A DNA stretch of 64,000 bases from Arenibacter sp. 6A1 (GCF_012272855.1 NZ_JAAXCQ010000014.1:51835-115834), one strand, 5' to 3'. Positions 10,375-19,471 are shown, counted from the first letter of the stretch. The notes: generated by a model from the letters alone, not told the origin. Translations and numbers: made by a program.

Positions 10375-11805
10375 TTAAAAATTGGGGTCGTATTCTGGGT
10401 TTGGTTCTGAAGGTACTGGTGCATCAACTTCTTTTCGCCATGAATCTAATATCCTATAGAGTTCTTCAGTTTTTTCGGGGTTCATAGCAGCTAAATTAGT
10501 TCTTTCTCCTAAATCCTTTTCTAAATTGTAAAGTTCCAAAGCATTGTCTTCGAAATAATGGTGTAATTTCCAATTCTTATAGAGAATAGTAGACCCTGGA
10601 CGTGTTCTAAATAATGGGTCTCTTCCATCATCCTTGGATTCGTTATAGGCTTCTAGGTAAATAGGAAAATGCCAAAATAATGGGCGGTCTTTTATTTTAT
10701 GACCTTTTAATAAAGGCAGTATGCTGGTGCCGTCCAATATTTTGTTTGGTAAATCAACCTCTAGAATATCCAAAAAAGTAGGAAAGAAGTCTAGGTTTAC
10801 AATGGGAGTTGCATTAGTACTACCTGCTTTTATATGGTTGGGCCATTTTACAATATACGGAACCCTCGTACCGCCCTCGTAATAAGATCCTTTTCCTGCT
10901 CTTAACGGGTTTTGGGTAGAGATAGATCTAATGCCACCATTGTCTGATGTGAAGACAATTAAGGTGTTGTTGCTTAAATGAAGCTTCTCTATTACGTTTA
11001 ATAATCTACCAATATTGATGTCGACATTTTCGACCATAGCGGCAAAAACCGGATTGTCTTGCCCATCGGAACCTCCCTTAGCCTTATATTTTTCAATAAA
11101 TTCATCTTTTCCCATTAAAGGGGTGTGAACGGCATAATATGGTAAATACAAAAAGAAAGGGGTGTCTTTATTTGCTTCAACAAAATTAATGGCTTCATTG
11201 GTTAGCCTATCGGTTAAATGTTCACCTTCCGGGGCCTTTTCTAAATTTGGTAATTTATTATACGGTGCCGTATAGCCATTTTTACCCGGGTTTCCACGAT
11301 GATCTCCCCCAATATTGACATCAAAACCATCATTTAAAGGGTTTTTGGTGACATGCCATTTTCCAAAAGTCCCGGTAGTATAACCAGCTTTTTTAAACAT
11401 TTCAGCCATGGTGACCATGGCACTGGTTAAGTGATCTGTATTAGGAGATGGGATGATTTTTCTTGATTTAGAATTCCCTCTTGTTGAAGGAGACACCGTA
11501 TAAACACCATGTCTAGGCGTGTTTTGCCCACTCATAAGGCAAGCTCTACTGGGTGCGCAATTTGCTGCAGCCGCATAGCCTTGTGTAAAAACCATACCCT
11601 CTTTGGAAAGCTTATCAATATTCGGGGTTTCAAAATAGTTGCTTCCCATATAACCAACATCTTTCCACCCTAAATCATCTACATTAATATAAATAACGTT
11701 GGGGTGTTTGGAAATGCTGGACAGTTCTTTACCCTTGGTCTTACAAGAGATCAATAGCGTCAGTAATAACAATACTGCTGCTCCTGTTATTATGGTTTTT
11801 TTCAT
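10375..11805 (-). CDS. S1-family sulfatase lipoprotein
   Basis: A 476-residue sulfatase, first gene of a two-sulfatase operon. Signal peptide with lipobox LLISC (Cys ~21). The metal site IYINVDDLGWKDVGYMGSNYF is at ~38-58, the active-site CAPSR starts at Cys83, and GKWHVTKNPLNDGFD and LIVFTSDNGG complete the S1 core. The CAPSR form (Ala after Cys) differs from the CTPSR of its downstream neighbour, and the two proteins differ widely, so they are not a recent duplication. They may remove sulfate at two positions of one substrate. No CAZyme lies in the operon, so the substrate is unknown. Confidence 0.92.
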   Translation of the reverse strand: MKKTIITGAAVLLLLTLLISCKTKGKELSSISKHPNVIYINVDDLGWKDVGYMGSNYFETPNIDKLSKEGMVFTQGYAAAANCAPSRACLMSGQNTPRHGVYTVSPSTRGNSKSRKIIPSPNTDHLTSAMVTMAEMFKKAGYTTGTFGKWHVTKNPLNDGFDVNIGGDHRGNPGKNGYTAPYNKLPNLEKAPEGEHLTDRLTNEAINFVEANKDTPFFLYLPYYAVHTPLMGKDEFIEKYKAKGGSDGQDNPVFAAMVENVDINIGRLLNVIEKLHLSNNTLIVFTSDNGGIRSISTQNPLRAGKGSYYEGGTRVPYIVKWPNHIKAGSTNATPIVNLDFFPTFLDILEVDLPNKILDGTSILPLLKGHKIKDRPLFWHFPIYLEAYNESKDDGRDPLFRTRPGSTILYKNWKLHHYFEDNALELYNLEKDLGERTNLAAMNPEKTEELYRILDSWRKEVDAPVPSEPNPEYDPNF

Positions 11806-12370
11806 GAGTATTTAATTAAAAAAATGAAAGTTTTTACCTCCCCCTCAGTTTTAGGAAGGAAAGTTAAGGTGTAATTTATGAAATCTACCAAATTAGGAAA
11901 GTAAATTCAGGTTAAAAGTTTTCCCATGCTATTGAGAATTGTGGTCTTCAATTCAAAGCCATATCCCTTTGGATATAGGATAATATATTACAGCAATACA
12001 TCCATCAGGACGCATTTGTCAAGGAAAAAAATACTGCGAAATCCCCTGATTTTTTTTGTTTTCGAGCCTTATTGGGCAATTACATGTTTCGGTAAGAGCT
12101 ATTGTTTTCACAGGGTGTTATTCCAACTTTTGAAATATTTCCACGCCCATTTCTAAATAAAAAGTATGCAGTTTTCCTCAATCTCCAGGTATTAGCAACC
12201 AGACTAGAATCGCAACCCAAATATTCGTATCTTTAATAGGGTGTGGATTGGAATCATACTTTGTCGGTTACACGCAGTTCTGTTGCTTAAAGCACCAGTT
12301 ACATCTTCATAGAATCTAAAAAAAACAACGGTCGTTTGTTCCTTGCTGGCTGTTTAAAATAAATACTATC
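11806..12370. other. Divergent intergenic region, sulfatases / aconitase
   Basis: About 565 bases between divergently read genes, so it must hold two promoters. I see AT-rich DNA with a few T/A runs but no operator-like palindrome, repeat copy or convincing short gene. The plus-strand frame 11926-12156 has a random-looking product. Confidence 0.5.
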
Positions 12371-14341
12371 ATGAAATCATACAATGTCACCCAAAAACTT
12401 ATAAACTCCCATTTGATCTTTGGAGAGATGACTCCTGGGTCTGAAATAGGAATAAAAATAGATCAGGCCTTGTTACAGGATGCAACGGGTACCCTTGTCC
12501 AGCTAGAACTAGAGGCTATGGGGCTTAAAAAAGCCAAAACGGAAGTTGCCGTTCAATATGTAGACCATAACCTGTTGCAGACTGATTTTAAAAATGCCGA
12601 TGACCATTTGTTCCTTTTGTCAGCTGCACAACGTTTTGGCCTTTGGTATAGCAGACCAGGAAACGGAGTAAGCCACCCAGTACATATGGAGCGTTTCGGC
12701 AAACCGGGAAAAACGCTGGTAGGATCGGATAGCCATAGCTGTGCGGCAGGATCTTTGGGGATGCTCGCCATTGGAACCGGGGGATTGGACGTTGCCGTAG
12801 CCATTGCGGGCGAACCTTATTTTGTGAAAATGCCAAAAATCATGGGGGTTAAATTGACAGGGAAACTTCCGGATTGGGTAAGTGCTAAAGATATTATCCT
12901 GGAAATGCTCCGTAGACATGACGTTAAAGGCGGGGTCGGAAAAATTTTGGAATATTATGGGGACGGATTAAAAAATCTAAGCGCAATGGACCGTCATGTC
13001 ATTGCTAATATGGGAGCCGAATTAGGGGCTACCACGACAGTGTTTCCCAGCGATGAGGAGACCAAACGCTTTTTAAGATCTCAGGGAAGAGAAGAAGATT
13101 GGATAGAACTGCTGGCCGATGAAGGTTGTGAATATGATTTACATGAAGAAATAAAGCTAGACGAGTTGGTGCCACTTATTGCCCAACCTACTAGTCCGGG
13201 TAATGTGGTTGCCGTGAGCGAAGTTGCAGGAAAACCCATCGGCCAAGTGGTGATCGGATCTTCGGCAAACCCGGGCTTGCGCGATTTTTGGATGGCTGGA
13301 GCCATTGTAAAAGACAAAACCATCAACAGTGAGGTGTCCTTTGATATCAATCCGACCTCTAGGCAGGTCATCATGAATATGATCGATAACCGTGCCTTTG
13401 CCAACTTGATCAAAGCAGGGGCAAGATTCCACCAATCAGGCTGTATGGGGTGTATCGGGATGGGCCAGGCCCCAGCCTCGGACACCATTAGTTTAAGGAC
13501 TATGCCACGAAACTTCCCGAGTAGATCGGGGACGGAAGATGACCGAGTGTACCTATGCAGCCCCGAAACGGCGGCGGCCTCTGCCTTGACAGGAAAGATT
13601 ACCGACCCCAGGGACCTCGAGAAATTGTTCGAAATGAGCTATCCCCAATATGAAAGCCCGGACATGGAAATCATCAATACAGAACTGTTGGTTGCCCCGC
13701 CCGAGGATGGTTCCCAAATTGAATTGAAAAAAGGACCCAATATTAAAGCATTGCATCATATTAATCCGTTATTGGACAAATATGAAGTGCCTGTTCTCCT
13801 AAAAATGGGAGATAACATTTCTACCGATGAGATATTGAAGGCCGGGGCCGAGGTATTGCCCTTTAGAAGCAATCTTCCAGAAATTAGTAAATATACCTTT
13901 ACGGTGATAGATGACTCCTTTTATGATAGAGCCATGGAATCTAAATCCTTGTATGGCGGACATATTGTAATCGCAAAGGAAAATTACGCACAGGGATCGA
14001 GCAGAGAACACGCAGCCTTGGCACCCAAATATCTAGGACAGGTGGCTGTGATAGCCGTTTCCTATGCCCGGATAGCGTGGCAAAACCTTGTGAATTTCGG
14101 GATAGTGCCCCTCGAATTTATGACTATCGCAGATTATGATAAAATAGAGCAGGGGGACACCGTGAGTTTTAAAAATTTAAGGAACGATATTAAAAACCGA
14201 AAACCCATTAAAGTCAGAGTCAGTAACGATTCGGGTAAAAAAATTGAATTTGAAACCAAACACTCCCTAAGCGACCGTCAGATAAATATGCTACTTAAAG
14301 GGGGGATTATTAATGAGTTTAAGGACAAACTCATTACTTAG
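12371..14341 (+). CDS. Aconitase-family hydratase, Aquifex-type, with one cluster Cys replaced by Ser
   Basis: A 656-residue fused large and small domain protein of the aconitase/isopropylmalate-dehydratase superfamily, matching the short Aquifex-type putative aconitase group. Core motifs: LVGSDSHSCAAGSLG (~117-130), CMGCIGMGQAPAS (Cys358 and Cys361, two 4Fe-4S ligands), LRTMPRNFPSRSGT, YLCSPETAAASAL, and the swivel domain with GDNISTDEI and YAQGSSREHAAL. The third cluster Cys normally sits in a GSCTN motif; here it reads GSSAN (Ser298, bases 13262-13264). The reaction may thus be aconitase-like, another hydroxyacid dehydratase, or altered. It stands alone, with no citrate synthase or isocitrate dehydrogenase nearby, so I infer a side-pathway role and not the TCA enzyme. 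Confidence 0.8.
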   Translation: MKSYNVTQKLINSHLIFGEMTPGSEIGIKIDQALLQDATGTLVQLELEAMGLKKAKTEVAVQYVDHNLLQTDFKNADDHLFLLSAAQRFGLWYSRPGNGVSHPVHMERFGKPGKTLVGSDSHSCAAGSLGMLAIGTGGLDVAVAIAGEPYFVKMPKIMGVKLTGKLPDWVSAKDIILEMLRRHDVKGGVGKILEYYGDGLKNLSAMDRHVIANMGAELGATTTVFPSDEETKRFLRSQGREEDWIELLADEGCEYDLHEEIKLDELVPLIAQPTSPGNVVAVSEVAGKPIGQVVIGSSANPGLRDFWMAGAIVKDKTINSEVSFDINPTSRQVIMNMIDNRAFANLIKAGARFHQSGCMGCIGMGQAPASDTISLRTMPRNFPSRSGTEDDRVYLCSPETAAASALTGKITDPRDLEKLFEMSYPQYESPDMEIINTELLVAPPEDGSQIELKKGPNIKALHHINPLLDKYEVPVLLKMGDNISTDEILKAGAEVLPFRSNLPEISKYTFTVIDDSFYDRAMESKSLYGGHIVIAKENYAQGSSREHAALAPKYLGQVAVIAVSYARIAWQNLVNFGIVPLEFMTIADYDKIEQGDTVSFKNLRNDIKNRKPIKVRVSNDSGKKIEFETKHSLSDRQINMLLKGGIINEFKDKLIT

Positions 14342-15088
14342 AAGACTACCAGCAACCTTGATCTTTCCATTAATCATCAAATGAAATCTATGTCATTAAA
14401 TAAATTCCCTTCCGGTATGATAAAATGTATCTAAGTGTATTTTTACTATACTTATTGATGATAGTCTTTAGTCAGTCGTAGAAGAGATTTAGATGGTAGG
14501 TAAAGACTTCGTTTAAGAGGTCTCCGCTAAAGAGCTTAAAACGCTTCTTTCGCCAATTGGCTGATATCGTACCTCTTTTGAAGTTCAATTTTACAGTGAT
14601 AGTTATTATCGATATAAGCAAAAATGACGTTGACCCTTTTTTAAGTAATTATATTACCAATTTTCTTGCAATTGAAAGAGAATATCAATTATTAAACATA
14701 ATCTGTTCATAAAATTGATTAAATTTATAGAAAGGAATCGTTTAATTCGATTTCTGACAATGGTTTATGGAAACATTGTTTTAATAGCTTTTACATACTA
14801 TTATTTGATCCAAACCATGGGAGTTTTGAGTAGTGAATGTTCTAGGGAAGTGTCATAAGTAGCATTCGTAACCACATTGATAAATAGTAATTTTATGTCC
14901 CTCTCCTAATTGAAACGGAAAGGAACACTTGCTCGGAATTTAAAATGCAGAAATAGATATTGCAGCACTTTTTAAAGAAGTGACCTTAACTAGTCGTATT
15001 CCCAGAACAGCTAGGCTTAACTTGAACAAATAACGGCAATAGAATGCTGGGTGAATCAATTAGTTTTAAATAATTAATATTGATCTTA
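14342..15088. other. Intergenic stretch holding an AraC gene remnant
   Basis: About 750 bases without an intact gene. The only recognisable content is the AraC fragment at 14541-14640. The rest is AT-rich and I see no second homologous block, terminator or repeat in it. Confidence 0.6.
14541..14640 (-). pseudogene. AraC regulator remnant, related to the gene at 18139
   Basis: A gapless 100-base match to 18351-18450 inside the AraC gene; by hand count 83 of 100 bases agree. On the minus strand it reads FAYIDNNY and KIELQ, parallel to FAYIDKNYQRKIELQEVADIG in the intact regulator, which is the start of its helix-turn-helix domain. Similarity fades at both ends and no open frame surrounds it. 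It is therefore a decayed copy left by a duplication or by recombination in this region. Confidence 0.75.
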
Positions 15089-15511
15089 ATGTCGGGTAAA
15101 AGATTTTATGTCGTCCTTAGTTTTATAGTGTTGGCAGTGCTTGCTTTGGGAATATCGCTTTATCTGTATAATAAACCACATGTTAATATCGAAAAATCAG
15201 AACCAGAATATTTTTTAACAGCTCAAGAACTTATCACTGAATATCAAAAACACGAAATAGAAACAGATAAAAAATATTCGGAACGTATACTTCAAGTAAA
15301 AGGTCAAATAAATGAAATATCCATAAATAAAGACAAAAGCGTTATTGTACTTAAGCCCACTGGAGAGGTTTCGAGTGTTATTTGTCATATGTTACCTGTA
15401 GAAAACACCAAGTTGTTAAAATTAGAAAAGGGCGATATGGTAACTATTAAAGGGAAGTGTACCGGGTATTTATTAGATGTAATTATGGTTCGATGTATCT
15501 TAGAAGAATAA
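15089..15511 (+). CDS. Membrane-anchored OB-fold protein (tRNA_anti-like)
   Basis: A 140-residue protein with an N-terminal membrane segment (residues ~7-24, VVLSFIVLAVLALGISLYLY) followed by an OB-fold domain of the tRNA_anti-like type found in Bacteroidetes: AQELITEY, KYSERILQVKGQINEI, EVSSVICHML and GDMVTIKGKCTGYLLDVIMVRC. I use the ATG at 15089; an upstream TTG at 15080 only adds three residues. It begins a tight cluster with a YceI-like protein 4 bases downstream and a DUF5777 protein beyond. The family is often found with YceI proteins. The biochemical role is unknown; a periplasmic scaffold or binding role is inferred. Confidence 0.75.
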   Translation: MSGKRFYVVLSFIVLAVLALGISLYLYNKPHVNIEKSEPEYFLTAQELITEYQKHEIETDKKYSERILQVKGQINEISINKDKSVIVLKPTGEVSSVICHMLPVENTKLLKLEKGDMVTIKGKCTGYLLDVIMVRCILEE

Positions 15512-15515
15512 GAAT

Positions 15516-16058
15516 ATGAGATGGCTTTTTTTTGTTATAATTAATTTATGGGTTTTAAACGGTGCTTTAGCCCAAGGCAAATTTCTTGCAAAGGACGGGT
15601 ACGTTTCATTTTTTTCCCATTCTTTGCTTGAGGATATAAAAGCAGATAACAATCAGGTATTGAGTATAATTGATACGGATACCGGTTCGATTGCTATTCA
15701 GCTTCTTATGCGTTCCTTTATGTTTAAAAAAGCCTTGATGCAAGAGCACTTTAATGAAAACTACGTGGAATCCTATAAATATCCAAAAGCCACCTTTTCT
15801 GGAAAAATAAAGGATTTCGATACCCTGAACCGTCGAAATGGAAAAACAGAAATAGTAGGGGTCCTTTCCATTCACGGTCGTAAAAAGGAAATTAGCACTA
15901 TGGCGATGATCGAATTTATAAATAATGAAATTGTCTTAAAAGGTGAATTTTGGGTAGAGGTGGCAGATTTTGATATAAAGATTCCCAAAATAGTGGAAAA
16001 CAACATCGCAAAATCTATTAAAGTGAATTTTGAATTGCATCATAAACCATACAATTGA
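15516..16058 (+). CDS. YceI-like exported lipocalin-fold protein
   Basis: A 180-residue exported protein with signal peptide (residues 1-19, ending GALAQ). The body resembles the YceI family, whose members bind long isoprenoid or lipid ligands in a lipocalin-like barrel: YVSFFSHSLLEDIKADN, HFNENYVESYKYPKATFSGKI, GVLSIHGRKKEI and the closing VNFELHHK. The characteristic FSH..E and YPKATF elements are visible. Start chosen at ATG 15516, four bases after the OB-fold gene, so the two are translated together. With OB-fold and DUF5777 partners this looks like one periplasmic/outer-membrane module. The ligand cannot be predicted. Confidence 0.85.
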   Translation: MRWLFFVIINLWVLNGALAQGKFLAKDGYVSFFSHSLLEDIKADNNQVLSIIDTDTGSIAIQLLMRSFMFKKALMQEHFNENYVESYKYPKATFSGKIKDFDTLNRRNGKTEIVGVLSIHGRKKEISTMAMIEFINNEIVLKGEFWVEVADFDIKIPKIVENNIAKSIKVNFELHHKPYN

Positions 16059-16066
16059 AACCATGG

Positions 16067-16152
16067 TATGAACAGAACTGAAAACTGGCTGGAACTACGA
16101 ATTCAGCTATGCGCATGACATATGACCGTTAAAAACCAATAAATAACTATCC
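16067..16152 (+). repeat. Leader-like dispersed repeat, copy 2 (before DUF5777 gene)
   Basis: Contains AACTGAAAACTGGCTGG, TACGAATTCAGCTATGCG and ATATGACCGTTAAAAACC, then AATAAATAACTA directly before the ATG at 16153. It shares these ordered blocks with the minus-strand leaders at 994-1072 and 24794-24880. It separates the YceI gene from the DUF5777 gene, so the latter may have its own transcription start. Confidence 0.6.
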
Positions 16153-17046
16153 ATGAAAAACATTTTATTAATCTATTTTATTTTCCTTTCCAGCTATAAT
16201 GGGTTGGGACAGGAATTAGAAGACATCCTAGAACAAGAAGCATCGGATACCACCTTGCTCGTTGCAAGTACTTTTAATGGAACTAGATTGTTAAACGGAC
16301 ATTCGGTAGAAACTAGAAAAGAAGGGATTTTAGAATTTTTAATTTCTCATCGATTCGGTCGGGTGAATTCTGGATTTGATCAGTTATTTGGGTTAGACGA
16401 ATCTAATATTCGTTTTGGTTTTGAATATGCAATGAATGACCGACTTACTTTGGCTATTGGGCGGAGTTCTTTTGAAAAAACGTATGATGTTTATGCTAAA
16501 TACAGATTGTTGCAACAAAAAACAGGAGAAAGCCCCTTTCCTTTTGGACTTACTGTTTTTGGGAGTGCCACGGAAAAAACGATTAAGGATTATGAGCCTG
16601 GCAATAAACCTTCCTTCAGTGATCGATTAACCTATACAGGCCAGATTCTACTGGCTAAAAAAATTAATCCTACCGTTTCTGTACAATTTGCCCCAACGTT
16701 TATCCACTTCAATACGGCACCAGAATCTATAGATCCCAATGACATTGTCTCATTAGGTTTTGGTACCCGGGTTAAGATTAGTAAACGAGTTTCTCTTAAT
16801 GGCGAATATTATTACAATATTAATCCATTTGACTCTTTGGATGTTAAAAACTCCATTGCCTTTGGGGTTGATATAGAAACAGGTGGACATATATTTCAGC
16901 TGATTTTCACCAATGGTGTGTCTATGATTGAAAAGGGATTTATTGCTGAAACTACTGGTGACTTTTTAAAAGGTGATATTCATTTCGGATTTAATATTTC
17001 TAGGGCTTTTCAATTAAAAAAACAGAACAGGCCTTACGTAAATTAA
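16153..17046 (+). CDS. DUF5777-family outer-membrane beta-barrel protein
   Basis: A 297-residue protein with a signal peptide (ends near YNGLGQE) and alternating aromatic strands of a beta barrel. The family-like segment TSTFNGTRLLNGHSVETRKEGILEFLISHRFGRVN is seen in slightly altered form (ASTFNGTRLLNGHS at ~38-51). RFGFEYAMNDRLTLAIGRSS and FEKTYDVYAKYRLLQQK follow, and the C-terminus returns to amphipathic strands. DUF5777 proteins in Bacteroidetes commonly sit next to YceI proteins, as here. Likely location is the outer membrane; function unknown. A leader-like repeat lies immediately upstream. Confidence 0.8.
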   Translation: MKNILLIYFIFLSSYNGLGQELEDILEQEASDTTLLVASTFNGTRLLNGHSVETRKEGILEFLISHRFGRVNSGFDQLFGLDESNIRFGFEYAMNDRLTLAIGRSSFEKTYDVYAKYRLLQQKTGESPFPFGLTVFGSATEKTIKDYEPGNKPSFSDRLTYTGQILLAKKINPTVSVQFAPTFIHFNTAPESIDPNDIVSLGFGTRVKISKRVSLNGEYYYNINPFDSLDVKNSIAFGVDIETGGHIFQLIFTNGVSMIEKGFIAETTGDFLKGDIHFGFNISRAFQLKKQNRPYVN

Positions 17047-17344
17047 AACGTACAGGGTAAAAATATAGAGGAAGGTTAACAGGGAGATGGTTAGGGAATT
17101 AAAAACAATGGACTTTTTTAACAGCTAAGACGTGTTATAAAAAAACAAAAAAGATGATGTAAGAGCCTAGTTTAATTAAAAAATAGATTCAAGATAGTAC
17201 ATACGGAATTAAGACAGTTAAGGGACAGACCACTTTTTGTCTTAATATGGGCATTATGCAATAGAGGGACTTTCCTTCTTTTTAAAATCAGGATCCAAGT
17301 ATTGCATCCAATAAAGAAATAATTAATACTATATTAAAATTAAC

Positions 17345-17716
17345 CTACGCACACGATACCGTTACCGAATGAGTATGTCCATCACCAGAAGTTGAATTCA
17401 CTGATATTGAATTGTTGTTTTTTAACGTGCTAAAATTAGCAGCCGTCACAGTGACCTGATGATCATGGCCAGAAGATCCTTGAATAGAATAGGTTTTCTG
17501 AGCGCCAGATTCTACATCTGTTTTGGATACAGTTAAACTGTGTCCATGATTAGTGCCAATGGATGACACGGTACCGTTTGCTAAACAGTTTTTCTGTGAG
17601 GTAGGAGGAGGGGTGTCGGTTCCATTATCCGAACTAGAACAACTGAGTAACGTATAGGCAGGTATCCCAACAAGCATAACTCCTACTGTTTTTTGAATAA
17701 ATGTTTTCCTATCCAT
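17345..17716 (-). CDS. Small lipoprotein with three HxH repeats, probable metal binder
   Basis: A 123-residue lipoprotein counted from the ATG at 17716 (MDRKTFIQK); the frame opens 8 codons earlier, but this start gives a proper signal peptide with lipobox LLSC (Cys26). After a Pro/Thr linker the body repeats one motif three times: NHGHSLTVS (HGH at 57-59), GHDHQVTVT (84-86) and GHTHSVTVS (114-116). Two cysteines (44 and 122) frame the domain and could pair. Regularly spaced HxH on beta strands suggests a copper or zinc binder; this is inference. It converges with the YceI/DUF5777 cluster and may work with it in the periplasm. Confidence 0.7.
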   Translation of the reverse strand: MDRKTFIQKTVGVMLVGIPAYTLLSCSSSDNGTDTPPPTSQKNCLANGTVSSIGTNHGHSLTVSKTDVESGAQKTYSIQGSSGHDHQVTVTAANFSTLKNNNSISVNSTSGDGHTHSVTVSCA

Positions 17717-18138
17717 TTTTTTTTCTTTTTGATTAAACAATATAAGTATTGATGTTATTATTATAAATAATCCTTAGTTAAGAGGTTGGTTTTATATTTA
17801 ATAATTGATACTCCAAGCTTATTACTCAGTAAGATTAAAATTACAATGACCGCTAAGTGACTGTTAGATTTAAACAGACTTTAGGGAGGGAAATCACATT
17901 GGAATAACTACAAGTTAAGAAATATAAGTCATTTTACTTTCCATTTCAGAGGAAAAAAGTTTCAAGTATTCTTACATTATATAATGAATGGCAAAACCCC
18001 TTTAAGTGTGTTGGTGCAAAATATCTAGGACTGCAACTTATGCTCTGTATACCTTAGGGTAATAAGGTTTTGGGAAACCCCATGCTTATTTAAAGGAGTT
18101 GGATATATCTATATTGTATGAGGATAATGAACTGACCG
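17717..18138. other. Intergenic region between His-rich lipoprotein and AraC gene
   Basis: About 420 bases, AT-rich, containing the promoter region of the His-rich lipoprotein gene on one side and the 3' end of the AraC gene on the other. I see no gene, repeat copy or strong hairpin. Confidence 0.4.
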
Positions 18139-18981
18139 CTACACATATTTTTTTCGAAACTCCCTGGGATTTTCCCTGGTAACTTTTATAAAAATACGAT
18201 TGAAATACGATAGACTTTCAAAGCCCGAACCATAACATGCATCGCTCACACTCCTGCCTGACATCAAAAGTCGTTTGGATTGACTTATGCGATAGCGGTT
18301 TAAAAATTCGGTAAAAGTATACTTGGTCATTTTTTTAAAGTAGCGGCAAAATGCTTCTTTTGTCATTTGGCCGATATCGGCCACCTCTTGAAGTTCTATT
18401 TTACGTTGATAGTTTTTATCGATATAAGCAAAAATAGCGCTGACCCTTTTCTGGTCCTTATCGCTGATCCTATGCTCGAAAGGCCGATCGTGTAAAAGCT
18501 CAATCTCGTCTGAATCAGAGAGAGAATGTAATATTTCAAGCAATTCAAGGTATTGTCTGATTGGTGACAAACCTTCCAAAGCAAACAGCCTTTTCCCAAT
18601 ATCCTTTTTTAGTTTGCCATGAAATGCCAGACCTTGTTTTGATTTTTGAAACATTGTATTAATCAATAACAATTCTGGGGTTCCAAAAAGATGGGTCTCT
18701 ACCAATTCTTTCTTTAGGTGGACTACGACTTTTTGATAATCTGTGTCAACGCCATAGTCGAAATTTAAATGGGGAATGTTAGAGCCTATCAATACTAGGT
18801 CGCTCCCTTCATAGTTCGAAATATGATCACCAACATGACGGGTACCGTTGCTACCCTCAATATATACAAGTTCGTACTCGGGATGGAAATGCCAAAAAAA
18901 CAGATTGCTCATCCTTGGATTGATCAATATACTGATCGATCTGTTTACTTTATTGGTGAGGGTCTCGAGCTGAATTTTCAT
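18139..18981 (-). CDS. AraC-family transcriptional regulator
   Basis: A DNA-binding regulator of about 280 residues. I choose ATG 18981 (MKIQLETLTNKV); the longer frame begins at a TTG and adds an unconvincing 21 residues. The N-terminal half is a cupin-like sensing domain (FWHFHPEYELVYIEGSNGTRHVGDHI...LVLIGSNIPHLNF). The C-terminal ~100 residues are the double helix-turn-helix: FAYIDKNYQRKIELQEVADIGQMTKEAFCRYFKKMT and SVSDACYGSGFESLSYFNRIFIKVTRENPREFRKK. It faces away from the PhyH gene at 19472, which it probably controls. A diverged 100-base piece of a sister gene lies at 14541-14640. A similar regulator is at 34870. Confidence 0.9.
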   Translation of the reverse strand: MKIQLETLTNKVNRSISILINPRMSNLFFWHFHPEYELVYIEGSNGTRHVGDHISNYEGSDLVLIGSNIPHLNFDYGVDTDYQKVVVHLKKELVETHLFGTPELLLINTMFQKSKQGLAFHGKLKKDIGKRLFALEGLSPIRQYLELLEILHSLSDSDEIELLHDRPFEHRISDKDQKRVSAIFAYIDKNYQRKIELQEVADIGQMTKEAFCRYFKKMTKYTFTEFLNRYRISQSKRLLMSGRSVSDACYGSGFESLSYFNRIFIKVTRENPREFRKKYV

Positions 18982-19471
18982 ATCAATGCTACTAATTGAA
19001 GCTTTTGAATGTGAAAATAACGTAAATAAATCAATATAGTACAAGTTTTAGTTAATTGCATTAAACTCACTCATAAGATTCTAACGGATCTTGCATAGAC
19101 TATTGGATTGATACTTAGACGCAATCTCAGAGAGTCGTTTCACATTACAAGGGATAAAAAACTAATTTTATAAAACAAAACACAATGTACTTAATATCAA
19201 AAGTTTTAAAACAAAAGAACTTCCCTTAAAAAAGTGACAAGGCCTGTCCTAATAGGCACCTTAGAACAAAAGAGGGGGCCCAGTTTCAAAGTGTTACAAG
19301 TGCAATGGTCGCCCAAACAGCGCTAATTCCACCTGTTTTCAAAAACATTCCAATAAAGAAATACCATATTAAAAAGGATCAAATGATACTCGTAAATCTA
19401 ATTTAATATCAATCACGTGAAACTTCATAGAAACCTAAGCATAACCAATTGCGACCTAAAATTAATATACC
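18982..19471. other. Divergent promoter region, AraC / PhyH
   Basis: About 490 bases separating divergent genes, so it should hold both promoters and the AraC binding site. I found no clear direct-repeat operator by eye and no short gene. Confidence 0.4.

Noticed and set aside
11926..12156. Plus-strand 76-codon frame in the sulfatase/aconitase gap
   Set aside because: Random-looking composition and no ribosome site; lies where promoters are expected.
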